A stretch of DNA of 54,371 nt. It comes from Candidatus Bathyarchaeota archaeon. Lineage in GTDB: Archaea; Thermoproteota; Bathyarchaeia; Bathyarchaeales; DTEX01. Below the pieces are notes generated by a model. That model was given only the letters and a program-made list of their open reading frames with translations. It did no database searches and had not been told where the DNA came from. Positions 42,534 through 50,387 of this stretch are shown piece after piece. Both the position numbers and the translations under genes were made by a program. The DNA is taken from assembly GCA_018397055.1 (NCBI GenBank), contig JAGTQS010000001.1, positions 1 through 54,371 of the forward strand. The letters are read 5' to 3'. The stretch's first letter is position 1. Each line of letters opens with the position of its first letter.

Positions 42534-43880
42534 TCAATTCCTGCGTCTAAACTGTGGCATGTAAGGCTCATGCGCTTTCAAAAGCTCCTCCATTATTGCC
42601 TTTGCAGCCTTCATGTCATGCACGTATGGGCTTGCTAGAACAGCCTGGTACAACAGGTTTTTGTCGCCGCTAAGAGCAGCGTCGACCGTGAGCTGCTGCC
42701 AGTTCAGGATGTGATGCGTAATCCCAAGAAGTGGCTTCGGCAGGCTTCCAGCATTAATAGGCGTTAAGCCTCTCCTGTCCACTATGCAGTGACCCTCAAC
42801 GATTGCGTCGCTTGGAAGATTCGGTATGGCGCCATTGTTTACGAAGTTGATTCCTCCCCATTCTCGTCTCTCGTTTGAGGCTATGCTGATTATGACGCCA
42901 ATCACGTGCCTAGAATGGTAAAGCCTAAAACAGTAAAGGTTAGGGTGGTCTTCGTATCTTGCGCCTGCAACCATTTCTTCAATGAACTTCCAAGCTTGAG
43001 GCGACCAGCCTAGAGCTGAGTCAAGCCTTTCTTTTTCCCTCATAAGCATGGCTCTCCGTTGATTCAAGACCTTGTCATGCTCCCACAGCATACGGCAATG
43101 AGAGGGACAAATGTTGAAATACCCGTAAGCCTCGAGAAGCCTCAACCTGAACGCTTCAACAGAATCTTGACCAGCAGTTTTGTCTTGCTCTTTAACCTTG
43201 TTTTTCAAGAGCTCATACCCGTCTATCCCGTTAACGAGTAAGTCAACAAGCCAAGTGCAGTGGTTGACCCCTATGGCCCGAGACTTTAAATCAGGATTGT
43301 TGGTGTATCGCCTTTCGTAAGGCGGCATGTCAAACAAGTGGGGAAGGTAACTCATCGCGAAGCCTGCGAAACAGTCGCACAGGCCAATAAACTTAACCTT
43401 GGTTTCTCTTCGAACCGCATCGGTCACAAAATTTGTCGGATTCACGTAGCTAACCGCCCACGCGTCAGGACAGAGATCCTCCATCAGCCTGCAGTACTCA
43501 AGTGTTGCTGGAATAGTGCATTGCGCCATGAACGTGCCTCCTGGACCCGCGGTTTCGTCGCCTGCTATGCCGTACTTTGTTGGAATCTCGAAGTCGTACC
43601 TCATGTGTTCCTCGCCGCCGATACGGTAGCTCGGCATAACAAAAGTGGCGCCGTCAAGAGCCTTTTTCGCGTCGGTTGTCCAAGAGAACTTCATCTTAAC
43701 TTTTGCTCGTTTAGCCAGCTCTTCTCCCAACTTCGTCAATAATGGCAAACGAGTTGGATTTATGTCCATGAGGCAGACATCGCTTCCTTCAAAGACCTCT
43801 TTGTTTTCAAGCATCACATAAGTTAAAGAGGGAACAAACGGGCTTCCGCCGCCAAGAACAACGATTTTTTCATCCGCCAT
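42534..43880 (-). CDS. family 4 glycoside hydrolase (alpha-galactosidase/galacturonidase-like)
   Basis: This 448-residue NAD- and metal-dependent enzyme has the Rossmann motif IVVLGGGSPFVPSL, then DINPTRL and GDETAGPGG. The manganese ligands of GH4 are visible as the Cys of GLCDC and the His of GVNHCTW. The family cleaves glycosides through oxidation at C3. The subgroup (alpha-galactosidase MelA, alpha-galacturonidase LplD, or alpha-glucosidase) cannot be settled here. It is divergent from the small membrane genes, with 268 bases between. Confidence 0.87.
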   Translation of the reverse strand: MADEKIVVLGGGSPFVPSLTYVMLENKEVFEGSDVCLMDINPTRLPLLTKLGEELAKRAKVKMKFSWTTDAKKALDGATFVMPSYRIGGEEHMRYDFEIPTKYGIAGDETAGPGGTFMAQCTIPATLEYCRLMEDLCPDAWAVSYVNPTNFVTDAVRRETKVKFIGLCDCFAGFAMSYLPHLFDMPPYERRYTNNPDLKSRAIGVNHCTWLVDLLVNGIDGYELLKNKVKEQDKTAGQDSVEAFRLRLLEAYGYFNICPSHCRMLWEHDKVLNQRRAMLMREKERLDSALGWSPQAWKFIEEMVAGARYEDHPNLYCFRLYHSRHVIGVIISIASNERREWGGINFVNNGAIPNLPSDAIVEGHCIVDRRGLTPINAGSLPKPLLGITHHILNWQQLTVDAALSGDKNLLYQAVLASPYVHDMKAAKAIMEELLKAHEPYMPQFRRRN

Positions 43881-44060
43881 ACAGTTTATTCTCCATTCAT
43901 AATCAGATACATTTATTGGTCTTCAGAAACTTATCTCTTTCCGCAGCTATACAAAACTTTTAGGCTGCATCCAGCTGCGAAAACTTGGCTATTTATTAAG
44001 TAACAGAAACGCTGAGCTATACATAATATGTGGGAAAAAAATACTAAAAATATCACATAA

Positions 44061-44119
44061 ACCAACTTGATTAAAATAAAGATTAACGTAACAGTACAGT
44101 TTTATATAACCAAGTTGGT
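44061..44119. promoter_or_regulatory. inverted repeat ACCAACTTG ... CAAGTTGGT flanking a TATA box
   Basis: Nine-base arms at 44061-44069 and 44111-44119 are perfect reverse complements, 41 bases apart. The TATA box TTTATATAA at 44101-44109 lies just inside the right arm. A regulator binding the two half-sites could block or loop the promoter of the small membrane genes. The regulator is unknown. Confidence 0.45.
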
Positions 44120-44148
44120 GATTTTTATTTAGGGGAGTTTCGGAAATA

Positions 44149-44373
44149 ATGAGCGAACATGAGGAACCGTTCAGGTTACGTCCTTTCTCCTTGGGCTATG
44201 TCGTATTTGTTATTCTTTTTTCTTTTGTAATGATGCTTTTTGCCTGGAGCACAACAGCTTCGTATCCACCTGAATATAGTGGGCTCCGCGTACAGGACAT
44301 AGTAGGGCTACTTTTCATCATCGGACACACCCAGATGTTCGCTCAGGTATATATGTGGCACAAGAAACCGTAA
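44149..44373 (+). CDS. small membrane protein, two predicted helices
   Basis: This 74-residue protein has hydrophobic segments at about 14-32 (LGYVVFVILFSFVMMLFAW) and 48-67 (VQDIVGLLFIIGHTQMFAQVYM), ending in a basic tail. No family is recognised. It has a clear TATA box at 44101. The last 19 bases overlap the next gene, which is also a membrane protein, so they may form a two-component membrane complex. Confidence 0.55.
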   Translation: MSEHEEPFRLRPFSLGYVVFVILFSFVMMLFAWSTTASYPPEYSGLRVQDIVGLLFIIGHTQMFAQVYMWHKKP

Positions 44374-44657
44374 CGAAAGGACAGATGGTTTCGCGTAACA
44401 GGTTGTCTTTGGCTGCTTTCACTCTGTTTCTTACCCTTGCCCTTGTAGTGGCGTGGAATATGTATTGCTCTCATCCCATTTTGGCGACTTTTCTGCTAGT
44501 TTGGCTCTCCATTTATAACATCTTTCCTATACACATACTGCTAAGGAGAAAACTGATACCCAAAAGATGGCTCCTTTTCGTAACGCTGATATTTTTTGTC
44601 TGTTTTCTCGCCCTAATGTGGTTTTTCAGCCAAAGCTATTTCGAGCTCGGGTGTTAG
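44355..44657 (+). CDS. small membrane protein, three predicted helices
   Basis: This 100-residue protein has three hydrophobic segments (LAAFTLFLTLALVVAWNMY; ILATFLLVWLSIYNIFPIHILL; WLLFVTLIFFVCFLALMWFF) joined by basic loops (RRKLIPKR). Family unknown. ATG 44355 overlaps the upstream gene by 19 bases; ATG 44385 with GGA upstream is the alternative and removes ten residues. Both frames are short, so coding status is reasonable but not certain. Confidence 0.5.
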   Translation: MAQETVTKGQMVSRNRLSLAAFTLFLTLALVVAWNMYCSHPILATFLLVWLSIYNIFPIHILLRRKLIPKRWLLFVTLIFFVCFLALMWFFSQSYFELGC

Positions 44658-44956
44658 ATCTATCCTAAGACTTCTGCAGTTTTATCGGAATTCATATAAT
44701 GAAGCCTTAACATCAAAGATTTTTCAGGAAAACTGCTTTGCGAAAGTGTTTCAGAAGAAAAACGTCCATAACGTTTATTAACGGTAATGGCGCTATGCTT
44801 TGCGGTGGCTTGAAATGAGGGACCGTCTTTGCCTTCCAATTTTTACGTAAGTCAGCCATCTTTTTTAGTGAAAACCTTATAGTAAAAACTTTTCACCCCT
44901 CATTGTTCTGGCATGGATTAAGTTTCTTAGTCAGAAATAGGTTTCACTTGTTTTAT
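44658..44956. other. intergenic stretch of 299 bases before tRNA-Cys
   Basis: No gene is seen. An imperfect hairpin (CCATAACGTT ... AACGGTAATGG) lies at 44766-44790. TATA-like pieces occur near 44873 (CTTATAGT) and 44950 (TTTTATG); which one drives tRNA-Cys is unclear. Confidence 0.4.
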
Positions 44957-45031
44957 GTCGGGATGGCCGAGTGGCTTAGGCAAGCGGCTGCAGACCGCTG
45001 TACGAGGGTTCGAATCCCTCTCCCGGCTCCA
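44957..45031 (+). tRNA. tRNA-Cys (anticodon GCA)
   Basis: Acceptor arms GTCGGGA and TCCCGGC pair with one U-G. Anticodon stem AGCGG/CCGCT holds loop CTGCAGA, giving GCA. The T arm is GAGGG-TTCGAAT-CCCTC. The discriminator is U, the known cysteine identity base, and CCA is encoded. The 75 bases contain no intron. It is 47 bases upstream of SepCysS on the same strand. Confidence 0.96.
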
Positions 45032-45077
45032 AAACCTATTTGATGCTGCTCAACGAACTTTATTGTGGTTGGTTGTC

Positions 45078-46322
45078 ATGGATAAAATTAAGGACGCTCA
45101 GAGGTACGCTCATCTTAGAAACCACTACAAGGGCTTAACCATAATTCAAGCGATAATGACTGGAGGTGTGGTTCCAGAAGAAGTGCAAAAAAGGCTTTTT
45201 GAGGAAGGCTGGACCAGAACCGGATACACGTTATGTTTCGACTGCATGAAGGGAAGGTCAGACCTGATTGCTAAACCACCAGTTGACACATTCCTTGAGG
45301 ACATCGCATCTTTCTTCGGTGGAGAACAGGCGCAGCATACCTTTGGGTGCCGAGCTGCCCAGTTCGCCGTCATGAAAACCGCAAGTGAGATGGTCAAAGA
45401 GTATGACACAAACAAATTTGCGCCTGTGGTTCTGGCTGACCCGCTTTGCCATTACACAACTGCTTTGGCAGCGGAGGCAGCTGGCTTACAGCTTACAGAG
45501 CCCCCGCATACAGGTCACCCTGAATATAAGGTTGAGGCCGAGGGTTTCCGACAAAAAATTGAGGAAATTAAGCGGAAAACTGGAAAACTTCCTTGTCTCG
45601 TAATTGTCACTCACGTGGATCCATACCATGGCAACGTTGGTCCTGCAGAGAAAGTTGGCGGGATCGCTGAGGAATACGGAGTTCCTTACATGGTTAACGC
45701 CGCGTACACTGCTGGAGTCATGCCCGTTGACATGAGAGACTTCAAAGCGGATTTTCTCACTGTTTCGGCGCACAAGTCGATGGCCTCGCTTGGTCCTTTG
45801 GGTTTTCTTGTGACAAGAGGCGAGTGGACAGAGAAGGCCTTCAGATGCTCAAAGATTGTCGCTGAAGGAACAGGTAGAACGTGGAAAAACAAGATCCTAA
45901 ACGTTTTTGGATGTAGCATAGGCGGAGTTCCTCTGATTTCGTCGATGTACGCTTTCCCATACGTGTTGGAACGCGTAGAAAAATGGGAGACGGAACTTGA
46001 AAAGACACGTTGGTTCATCCAGCAGATGGAGAAGATGGAAGGTGTCAGGCTGATAGGCGAAAGACCACATAGGCATCACCTTATGCATTTTGAGACACCA
46101 ATCTTCTGGGAAATCTCGCGGCGCCACAAGAGAAAGGGCTTCTTTCTGGCTGACGAAATGGTTAACCGCGGCATAGTTGGGTTGCAGCGAGGCTTAACAA
46201 AGAACATTAAGCTTTCCTTGTACGGACTTGGATGGGACGACGTGAAAAAGGTTAGGGACAACTTCCACGAAGTTGCTGAAAGATACGTCAAGGAATTCAA
46301 GCTAGATTATAATGTGCCCTAA
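45078..46322 (+). CDS. pscS: O-phosphoseryl-tRNA(Cys):cysteinyl-tRNA synthase (SepCysS)
   Basis: This 414-residue PLP enzyme converts Sep-tRNA(Cys) to Cys-tRNA(Cys). The PLP-binding Lys233 lies in TVSAHKSMAS. The three cysteines needed in the family are seen: C53 and C56 in TLCFDCMKGR, and C279 in NVFGCSIGG. The start is taken as ATG 45078, as the frame upstream runs through the tRNA gene. Only 47 bases separate the tRNA 3' end and this ATG, so co-transcription is likely. The kinase-like partner SepRS, which loads phosphoserine, is not in this window. Confidence 0.95.
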   Translation: MDKIKDAQRYAHLRNHYKGLTIIQAIMTGGVVPEEVQKRLFEEGWTRTGYTLCFDCMKGRSDLIAKPPVDTFLEDIASFFGGEQAQHTFGCRAAQFAVMKTASEMVKEYDTNKFAPVVLADPLCHYTTALAAEAAGLQLTEPPHTGHPEYKVEAEGFRQKIEEIKRKTGKLPCLVIVTHVDPYHGNVGPAEKVGGIAEEYGVPYMVNAAYTAGVMPVDMRDFKADFLTVSAHKSMASLGPLGFLVTRGEWTEKAFRCSKIVAEGTGRTWKNKILNVFGCSIGGVPLISSMYAFPYVLERVEKWETELEKTRWFIQQMEKMEGVRLIGERPHRHHLMHFETPIFWEISRRHKRKGFFLADEMVNRGIVGLQRGLTKNIKLSLYGLGWDDVKKVRDNFHEVAERYVKEFKLDYNVP

Positions 46323-46421
46323 AACCTTGAGGATGCATCAAAAAATTCGAAAAAACGTTTTGGACAAAAACTTTTGAGAAAACAGGGGCTTGTTCTAAAC
46401 ATAACTATGTTCTAGTCATGT

Positions 46422-46583
46422 TTAATATCGTCTAAAGGACCTTCGTCTCGGCGGTCTCTTCTTGGCCCAACATTCTCGGCAGTATACCGGTCTGTTTGGG
46501 TCGGGTTTGAAGGGAACTTCGCATTCCTTGCCGCATTCAGAACAAACCGCCTTGAACATCTCGCGCTCTGGGTGTTCTGCCAT
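46422..46583 (-). CDS. small CxxC-x17-CxxC zinc-finger protein
   Basis: This 53-residue protein has ATG 46583 and stop at 46422-46424. It contains VCSECGKECEVPF, then VYCRECW, and ends in an Arg-rich tail (KKRPPRRRSFRR). The CxxC...CxxC with an intervening KPDPNRP turn is the pattern of small archaeal zinc proteins, possibly nucleic-acid binding. It is easily missed because of its length. Its role is unknown. Confidence 0.75.
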   Translation of the reverse strand: MAEHPEREMFKAVCSECGKECEVPFKPDPNRPVYCRECWAKKRPPRRRSFRRY

Positions 46584-46941
46584 GCTACTTTTCACACTCC
46601 TTTACTTTATTTGGCAAATAAAACCAAGCCTATCACGGGAGGCATTTGGTCTTTGCGCTGATGCCTAAGTTAGAACGGGCTTGCCTATAATACTTTCTAT
46701 TCATATCGGTTTGTACGTAAGGTTTTTATGCCCTTGGATATACCGTATTGTTACGTGATGATGGACACCATTCTGAGCTTACGTAATGATGAGATGGAGC
46801 GACACTGAAACAATCCATCATCAAAAACGAATTTTTACAAGCCGTAACTAGCCTGAAAAGTACTTTAGGCTGATTCTGCAATGTTTATGTTTTCATTGTT
46901 ATGTTGTCTGTTTCTTTCTTTTTCGGGGTTCTTTTTCGCCT
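46584..46941. other. intergenic stretch of 358 bases containing the C/D sRNA candidate
   Basis: Apart from the sRNA at 46749-46813, it holds AT-rich sequence with TATA-like elements at about 46684 (CTATAATAC) and 46723 (TTTTTATG). No coding frame was recognised. Confidence 0.4.
46749..46813 (+). ncRNA. C/D box sRNA (2'-O-methylation guide)
   Basis: The order C-guide-D'-spacer-C'-guide-D is complete: C box GTGATGA at 46755-46761, 11-base guide TGGACACCATT, D' box CTGA at 46773-46776, nine-base spacer, C' box ATGATGA at 46786-46792, 12-base guide GATGGAGCGACA, and D box CTGA at 46805-46808. The flanks TTGTT and AACAA can pair to close the kink-turn. A TATA element TTTTTATG about 30 bases upstream fits independent transcription. 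The spacings match archaeal C/D sRNAs. Targets are unknown: look for complements of the guides in rRNA and tRNA. Confidence 0.85.
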
Positions 46942-47436
46942 TTAATTTATCAGAAACTTTTGATAGTTTTCAACAAAAAATTTTCTTCCTTTCCGTTCTA
47001 CTTTAAATCCTTCGTTTTCTAACATCTCTTTCTGAGCTTCTGCACCGCCTGGAAACTTTTCGTTTAGAGACCCATCTGCCTTTAAGGTCCGCCAATAAGG
47101 AACATCGAGGTCTTTACCTTGTCTACGTGCTTCTTCAGCTGCATTAGCTGCTACCATGATGAAGATTCCTGTTGTAAGTGAACAGCAGCCTTTAACATTG
47201 TGATTCTGGGCGATCTTCTTGCAGATTTTAATTATGGTCGCTAGCTTTCCTTTTGGCACGTTCTTCATTACTTCAATAACTTCGCTGGGATTCACGAGGA
47301 TCACTTCATCGCCGGGTTCAGCTCCCATTTTGTGAACAGCATTGTAGCATGGAAACCTTTTCTCCAATTTCAGTATTTTTGGAAAACCTTTCTTGTCTGC
47401 CAGTTTCTCTTGCCAAGACTTTCTTTTATAACCCAT
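46942..47436 (-). CDS. MGMT-family, alkyltransferase-like protein
   Basis: This 164-residue protein resembles the DNA-binding domain of O6-alkylguanine transferases: KLATIIKICKKIAQNHNVKGCCSLTTGIFIMVAANAAEEARRQG, then VPYWRTLKADGSLNEKFPGGAEAQKEMLENEGFKV. Where alkyltransferases have PCHR with the acceptor Cys, this has PYWR, so self-methylation is unlikely. Alkyltransferase-like proteins bind damage and hand it to excision repair, which may be the role. Its N-terminal 50 residues are basic and unassigned. Confidence 0.78.
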   Translation of the reverse strand: MGYKRKSWQEKLADKKGFPKILKLEKRFPCYNAVHKMGAEPGDEVILVNPSEVIEVMKNVPKGKLATIIKICKKIAQNHNVKGCCSLTTGIFIMVAANAAEEARRQGKDLDVPYWRTLKADGSLNEKFPGGAEAQKEMLENEGFKVERKGRKFFVENYQKFLIN

Positions 47437-47533
47437 AAAGACACTTCCATCTTGTAACCATTCTTTATTGTTTGCCTGTGTTTATAGTTTGCCACGCTTT
47501 TCATGTTCAGTAAAATGGTTTCTGTTAATACTC

Positions 47534-48826
47534 TCAACCAGTTGCTCTTTGGTTTATTAAATATTGATTTTTTGTTGCGGCAAGTAGCATGAATAATGAA
47601 ACTGCCAATGTTGCAGACACCAACATGAACGGTACTCTTGGATTTATGCTGAACAAGTAACCCATCAGTGCAGGAGCTGGTAAGCTCAGAAGAGACGAGA
47701 GCGTAATTGTTATGGACAGTATTTTTGCTCTTGCTCTTGTGTCAGCAAATTCTATTTCGTTTGTCAGGAAGGTGCGGGACACAGAGAAAGATGTTGAAGT
47801 GTAGACACCTAAGACCACGCCAGAAAGCACAGCAATTAACAAGCTTCCAGTAGGTGATAAAGAAAGCAAAAGAAGGGACACACACCCAAGTCCGTAGCCT
47901 ATGGCTAAAATCTTAATGTAACTGGCTTTGGACGAGAGCTTAGGAACTACGAGTGAAGCAATTATGAGAGCTGACGTGGCAGTTGCCGTAGGCACAAGCG
48001 AGGCCAGTTCGCTACTAAGCCTTAAGCCGTTATCATGAGTTAAAAACAAAGAAAGATACGTTGTAGACGCATAATAGAAGCTCCCAAGGACAGATGTCAA
48101 CAGCAAAACCAGAATTAGGCGGTTCCTCCGCATCACAAATAAAGACTCCTTGTATCCCTTTAGCCCCGCGAAGCTTTTTTCTTTCATGATTTGTTGCCCC
48201 AGTTTGGTTTCTTTAAGGAGCACCTGCCTAATCGTGAACATCAGTGTCATAGAAGCAAAAGATACTGCAAACAGCATCCGAGTTCCAGAGTCAATTCCAT
48301 ACAACCCAATTATGATGCCGGCTAGAGGAGTTGAGAGGTAGCCAATGTTAAAGATCGCCGAGACGGTTCCGTAGATGCTTGATCTGTATTCAGGCGTTGT
48401 GTCTTCAACAAGCATGCACTCCCATACTGAGTAAACTACTGAACCTAAACCTTCCAGAATGTACGCTGTTAAGGCGTGCCAAACATTTTGTGTCCAGTGC
48501 CAAACAATTAGTGACGAAAGCCAAGAGAAGCTGTCGAAAAACATGAAGACCCTCTTTCTCCCAAACTTGTCAGCCGAATATCCACCCACTAAGGGCGAAA
48601 CAATCATGGATACGGATAAAATCGTTGATAAAAGACCAATTTGAACCTCAGAAAGCCCGATTGCTTGGTTTAGAAAAATTGGTCGGTAAAAGAAGACCCA
48701 GCTCATCGGTATGCTCCAGAATCCTTCGGTGGCAACAAGAACCTTAGCGTTTCTTCCCCATTGAGAGAATCCCTTAGCTAAGCCATTGTGAAACATCGCT
48801 GAAAGCTGCTGCTTAACCTGTGTCAA
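47534..48826 (-). CDS. major facilitator superfamily transporter
   Basis: This 430-residue protein has about 12 hydrophobic helices. The loop 2-3 motif is GGYSADKFGRKRVF, a classic MFS signature. The rest is typical of drug or solute antiporters; substrate unknown. Start is TTG at 48826, because GGAGG lies six bases upstream; the earlier TTG at 48841 lies inside the SD. It has a long intergenic gap upstream. Confidence 0.9.
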   Translation of the reverse strand: MTQVKQQLSAMFHNGLAKGFSQWGRNAKVLVATEGFWSIPMSWVFFYRPIFLNQAIGLSEVQIGLLSTILSVSMIVSPLVGGYSADKFGRKRVFMFFDSFSWLSSLIVWHWTQNVWHALTAYILEGLGSVVYSVWECMLVEDTTPEYRSSIYGTVSAIFNIGYLSTPLAGIIIGLYGIDSGTRMLFAVSFASMTLMFTIRQVLLKETKLGQQIMKEKSFAGLKGYKESLFVMRRNRLILVLLLTSVLGSFYYASTTYLSLFLTHDNGLRLSSELASLVPTATATSALIIASLVVPKLSSKASYIKILAIGYGLGCVSLLLLSLSPTGSLLIAVLSGVVLGVYTSTSFSVSRTFLTNEIEFADTRARAKILSITITLSSLLSLPAPALMGYLFSINPRVPFMLVSATLAVSLFMLLAATKNQYLINQRATG

Positions 48827-49234
48827 CAGCGACCTCCTCAAATTTTCCGGCTTGAAAGATTGTTATTTCAGAGAAGGCGAACCTATTATTCCTTTCCAAA
48901 TTTTAACAAGATGTCGGGCTGTTTGGAATCGTCTTCTCTAAGGTTTTATCTTGAGTTCTTTTTTACGTCATCTTCCACGCTCAACTTTTGTGTTTCTTTC
49001 TTTTCCACTTTAACAACGAGTCTGAGTCTCTAAATGCAAGCGTAGGCAAAAGATGCGACAAAAAATGCTCTAAAGTCATTCTTCTAATTTTTCCTTTGGG
49101 TGCTGTTTACATTTATACTTCATTATCTTAATGTGGATCTATACTCGACTACTCTTGAACGTAAGTATAGACAACGTAGCCGCTGTTCACTTACCAATTT
49201 ACACCTTTATCATGGCGTAAAATGTTAATGAATC
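48827..49234. other. intergenic stretch of about 408 bases
   Basis: The gap separates the MFS gene and a Gfo/Idh gene, both on the minus strand. It is AT-rich with TATA-like segments. On the minus strand a 25-codon frame ending in VEDDVKKNSR could be a decayed gene tail, but it has no start and no upstream partner. No RNA gene was recognised. Confidence 0.3.
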
Positions 49235-50311
49235 TCAGATTTCGCCTTTCTCAATCATTTCAGCCAAAGGGTATCCCTTGACGGACAAGGGTAAAAACAC
49301 TTTTGCCCTTCTCCTCGCGGACTCGTGGATTGCCATGATTATTTCAAGAGCTGCCCTTCCTTGTTGACCGCTACTTGGATGTTCACTGTTTCTTTCGATG
49401 CTTTCAATTAAAGCCACTATTTGCGTGGCAAACGGGTCTATTGTGCCTTTAAGTTGCGGAACTTTCCAGTCTACGTCGCCTTTGCCTTTGTATCTTAACC
49501 TAGGATTTTCTCTTTCGCCAACGTCAATTCTGCCTTCTGAACCGTGCACGTAGACCGTCGTGTATTTAGCTCCTCTTCTCCACCACATAGTAGATTGAGG
49601 CAACAAAGCAGAAGAATCAGCCTGAACGGCGTTACTTTGTTGTTTCCCGTAAGGTAACCCGATTTCAAGGAAGGCTCTTACGCCGTTTTCGAACTCGAAG
49701 TAGCTTATGGAGGAGTCCTCAATGTAGTGGCCGTATCTTGTCCGTTTTCCTCTGGCGTCAACTTGGCCAACAACCCAGTTTACAGGCACGTCGCCAGCGT
49801 AGAACCGAATCATGTCAATTATGTGGGTACCGTCTGAAAGAAGGTCTCCAACAGTTACGCCGTGAATAAAGTAAACCTCACCTATTGCGCCTGAAAGAAT
49901 CAGTTTACGAGCTTCGGCGTAAGGCTCAGAGAAACGACGCATGTGCCCAATAGCAAGTTTCACGCCGTGCTCATCGCACGCCTCAATCATTGCGTCAGCC
50001 TCAGCAAGGTTCACCGCCATCGGTTTCTCGCACAGAATCCCCCTGACGCCTGATTTGGCTGAGTTGATTGTCATTTCTGCGTGCAACGGAGGCCAAGTGC
50101 AGATGCTTACAATGTCCAAGTCCTCTTTCTCAAGCATCACCTTATAGTTAGTGTACAAGTTCTGTATGCCGTAGTTTTTTTGGAAAAGCGCCAGCTGCTC
50201 TTTGCTGATGTCAGCTGCAGCTGTTATTTCTATTCCTAATGCTTTGTAGCCTTTTGCGTGTGCGTTAGCGATACTTCCGCAACCAATAATTCCAGCCTTA
50301 TAGGATTTCAT
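49235..50311 (-). CDS. Gfo/Idh/MocA family oxidoreductase
   Basis: This 358-residue protein has Rossmann motif KAGIIGCGSIANAHAKGY, GILCEKPMAVNLAEAD with the EKP motif, and GDLLSDGTHIIDMIRFYAG in the catalytic domain. It is the third member of this family in the window and has no isomerase next to it. ATG 50311 is used; longer readings would overlap the divergent tgtA. The 76-base divergent region is AT-rich and must hold both promoters. Confidence 0.87.
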   Translation of the reverse strand: MKSYKAGIIGCGSIANAHAKGYKALGIEITAAADISKEQLALFQKNYGIQNLYTNYKVMLEKEDLDIVSICTWPPLHAEMTINSAKSGVRGILCEKPMAVNLAEADAMIEACDEHGVKLAIGHMRRFSEPYAEARKLILSGAIGEVYFIHGVTVGDLLSDGTHIIDMIRFYAGDVPVNWVVGQVDARGKRTRYGHYIEDSSISYFEFENGVRAFLEIGLPYGKQQSNAVQADSSALLPQSTMWWRRGAKYTTVYVHGSEGRIDVGERENPRLRYKGKGDVDWKVPQLKGTIDPFATQIVALIESIERNSEHPSSGQQGRAALEIIMAIHESARRRAKVFLPLSVKGYPLAEMIEKGEI

Positions 50312-50387
50312 CTTGCATCGTAAAACATACATCAATGTTCCATAAGAATTTATTCTAAAATCCCCTAAAAGCAGGCTTGTGCAAAAC

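Noticed and set aside
44955..45077. N-terminal extension of SepCysS through the tRNA-Cys gene
   Set aside because: The open frame runs through a perfect tRNA; the family's N-terminus fits ATG 45078.
48950..49030. Coding remnant on the minus strand ending in VEDDVKKNSR
   Set aside because: Only about 25 codons, no start and no similarity that I recognise; chance is sufficient.
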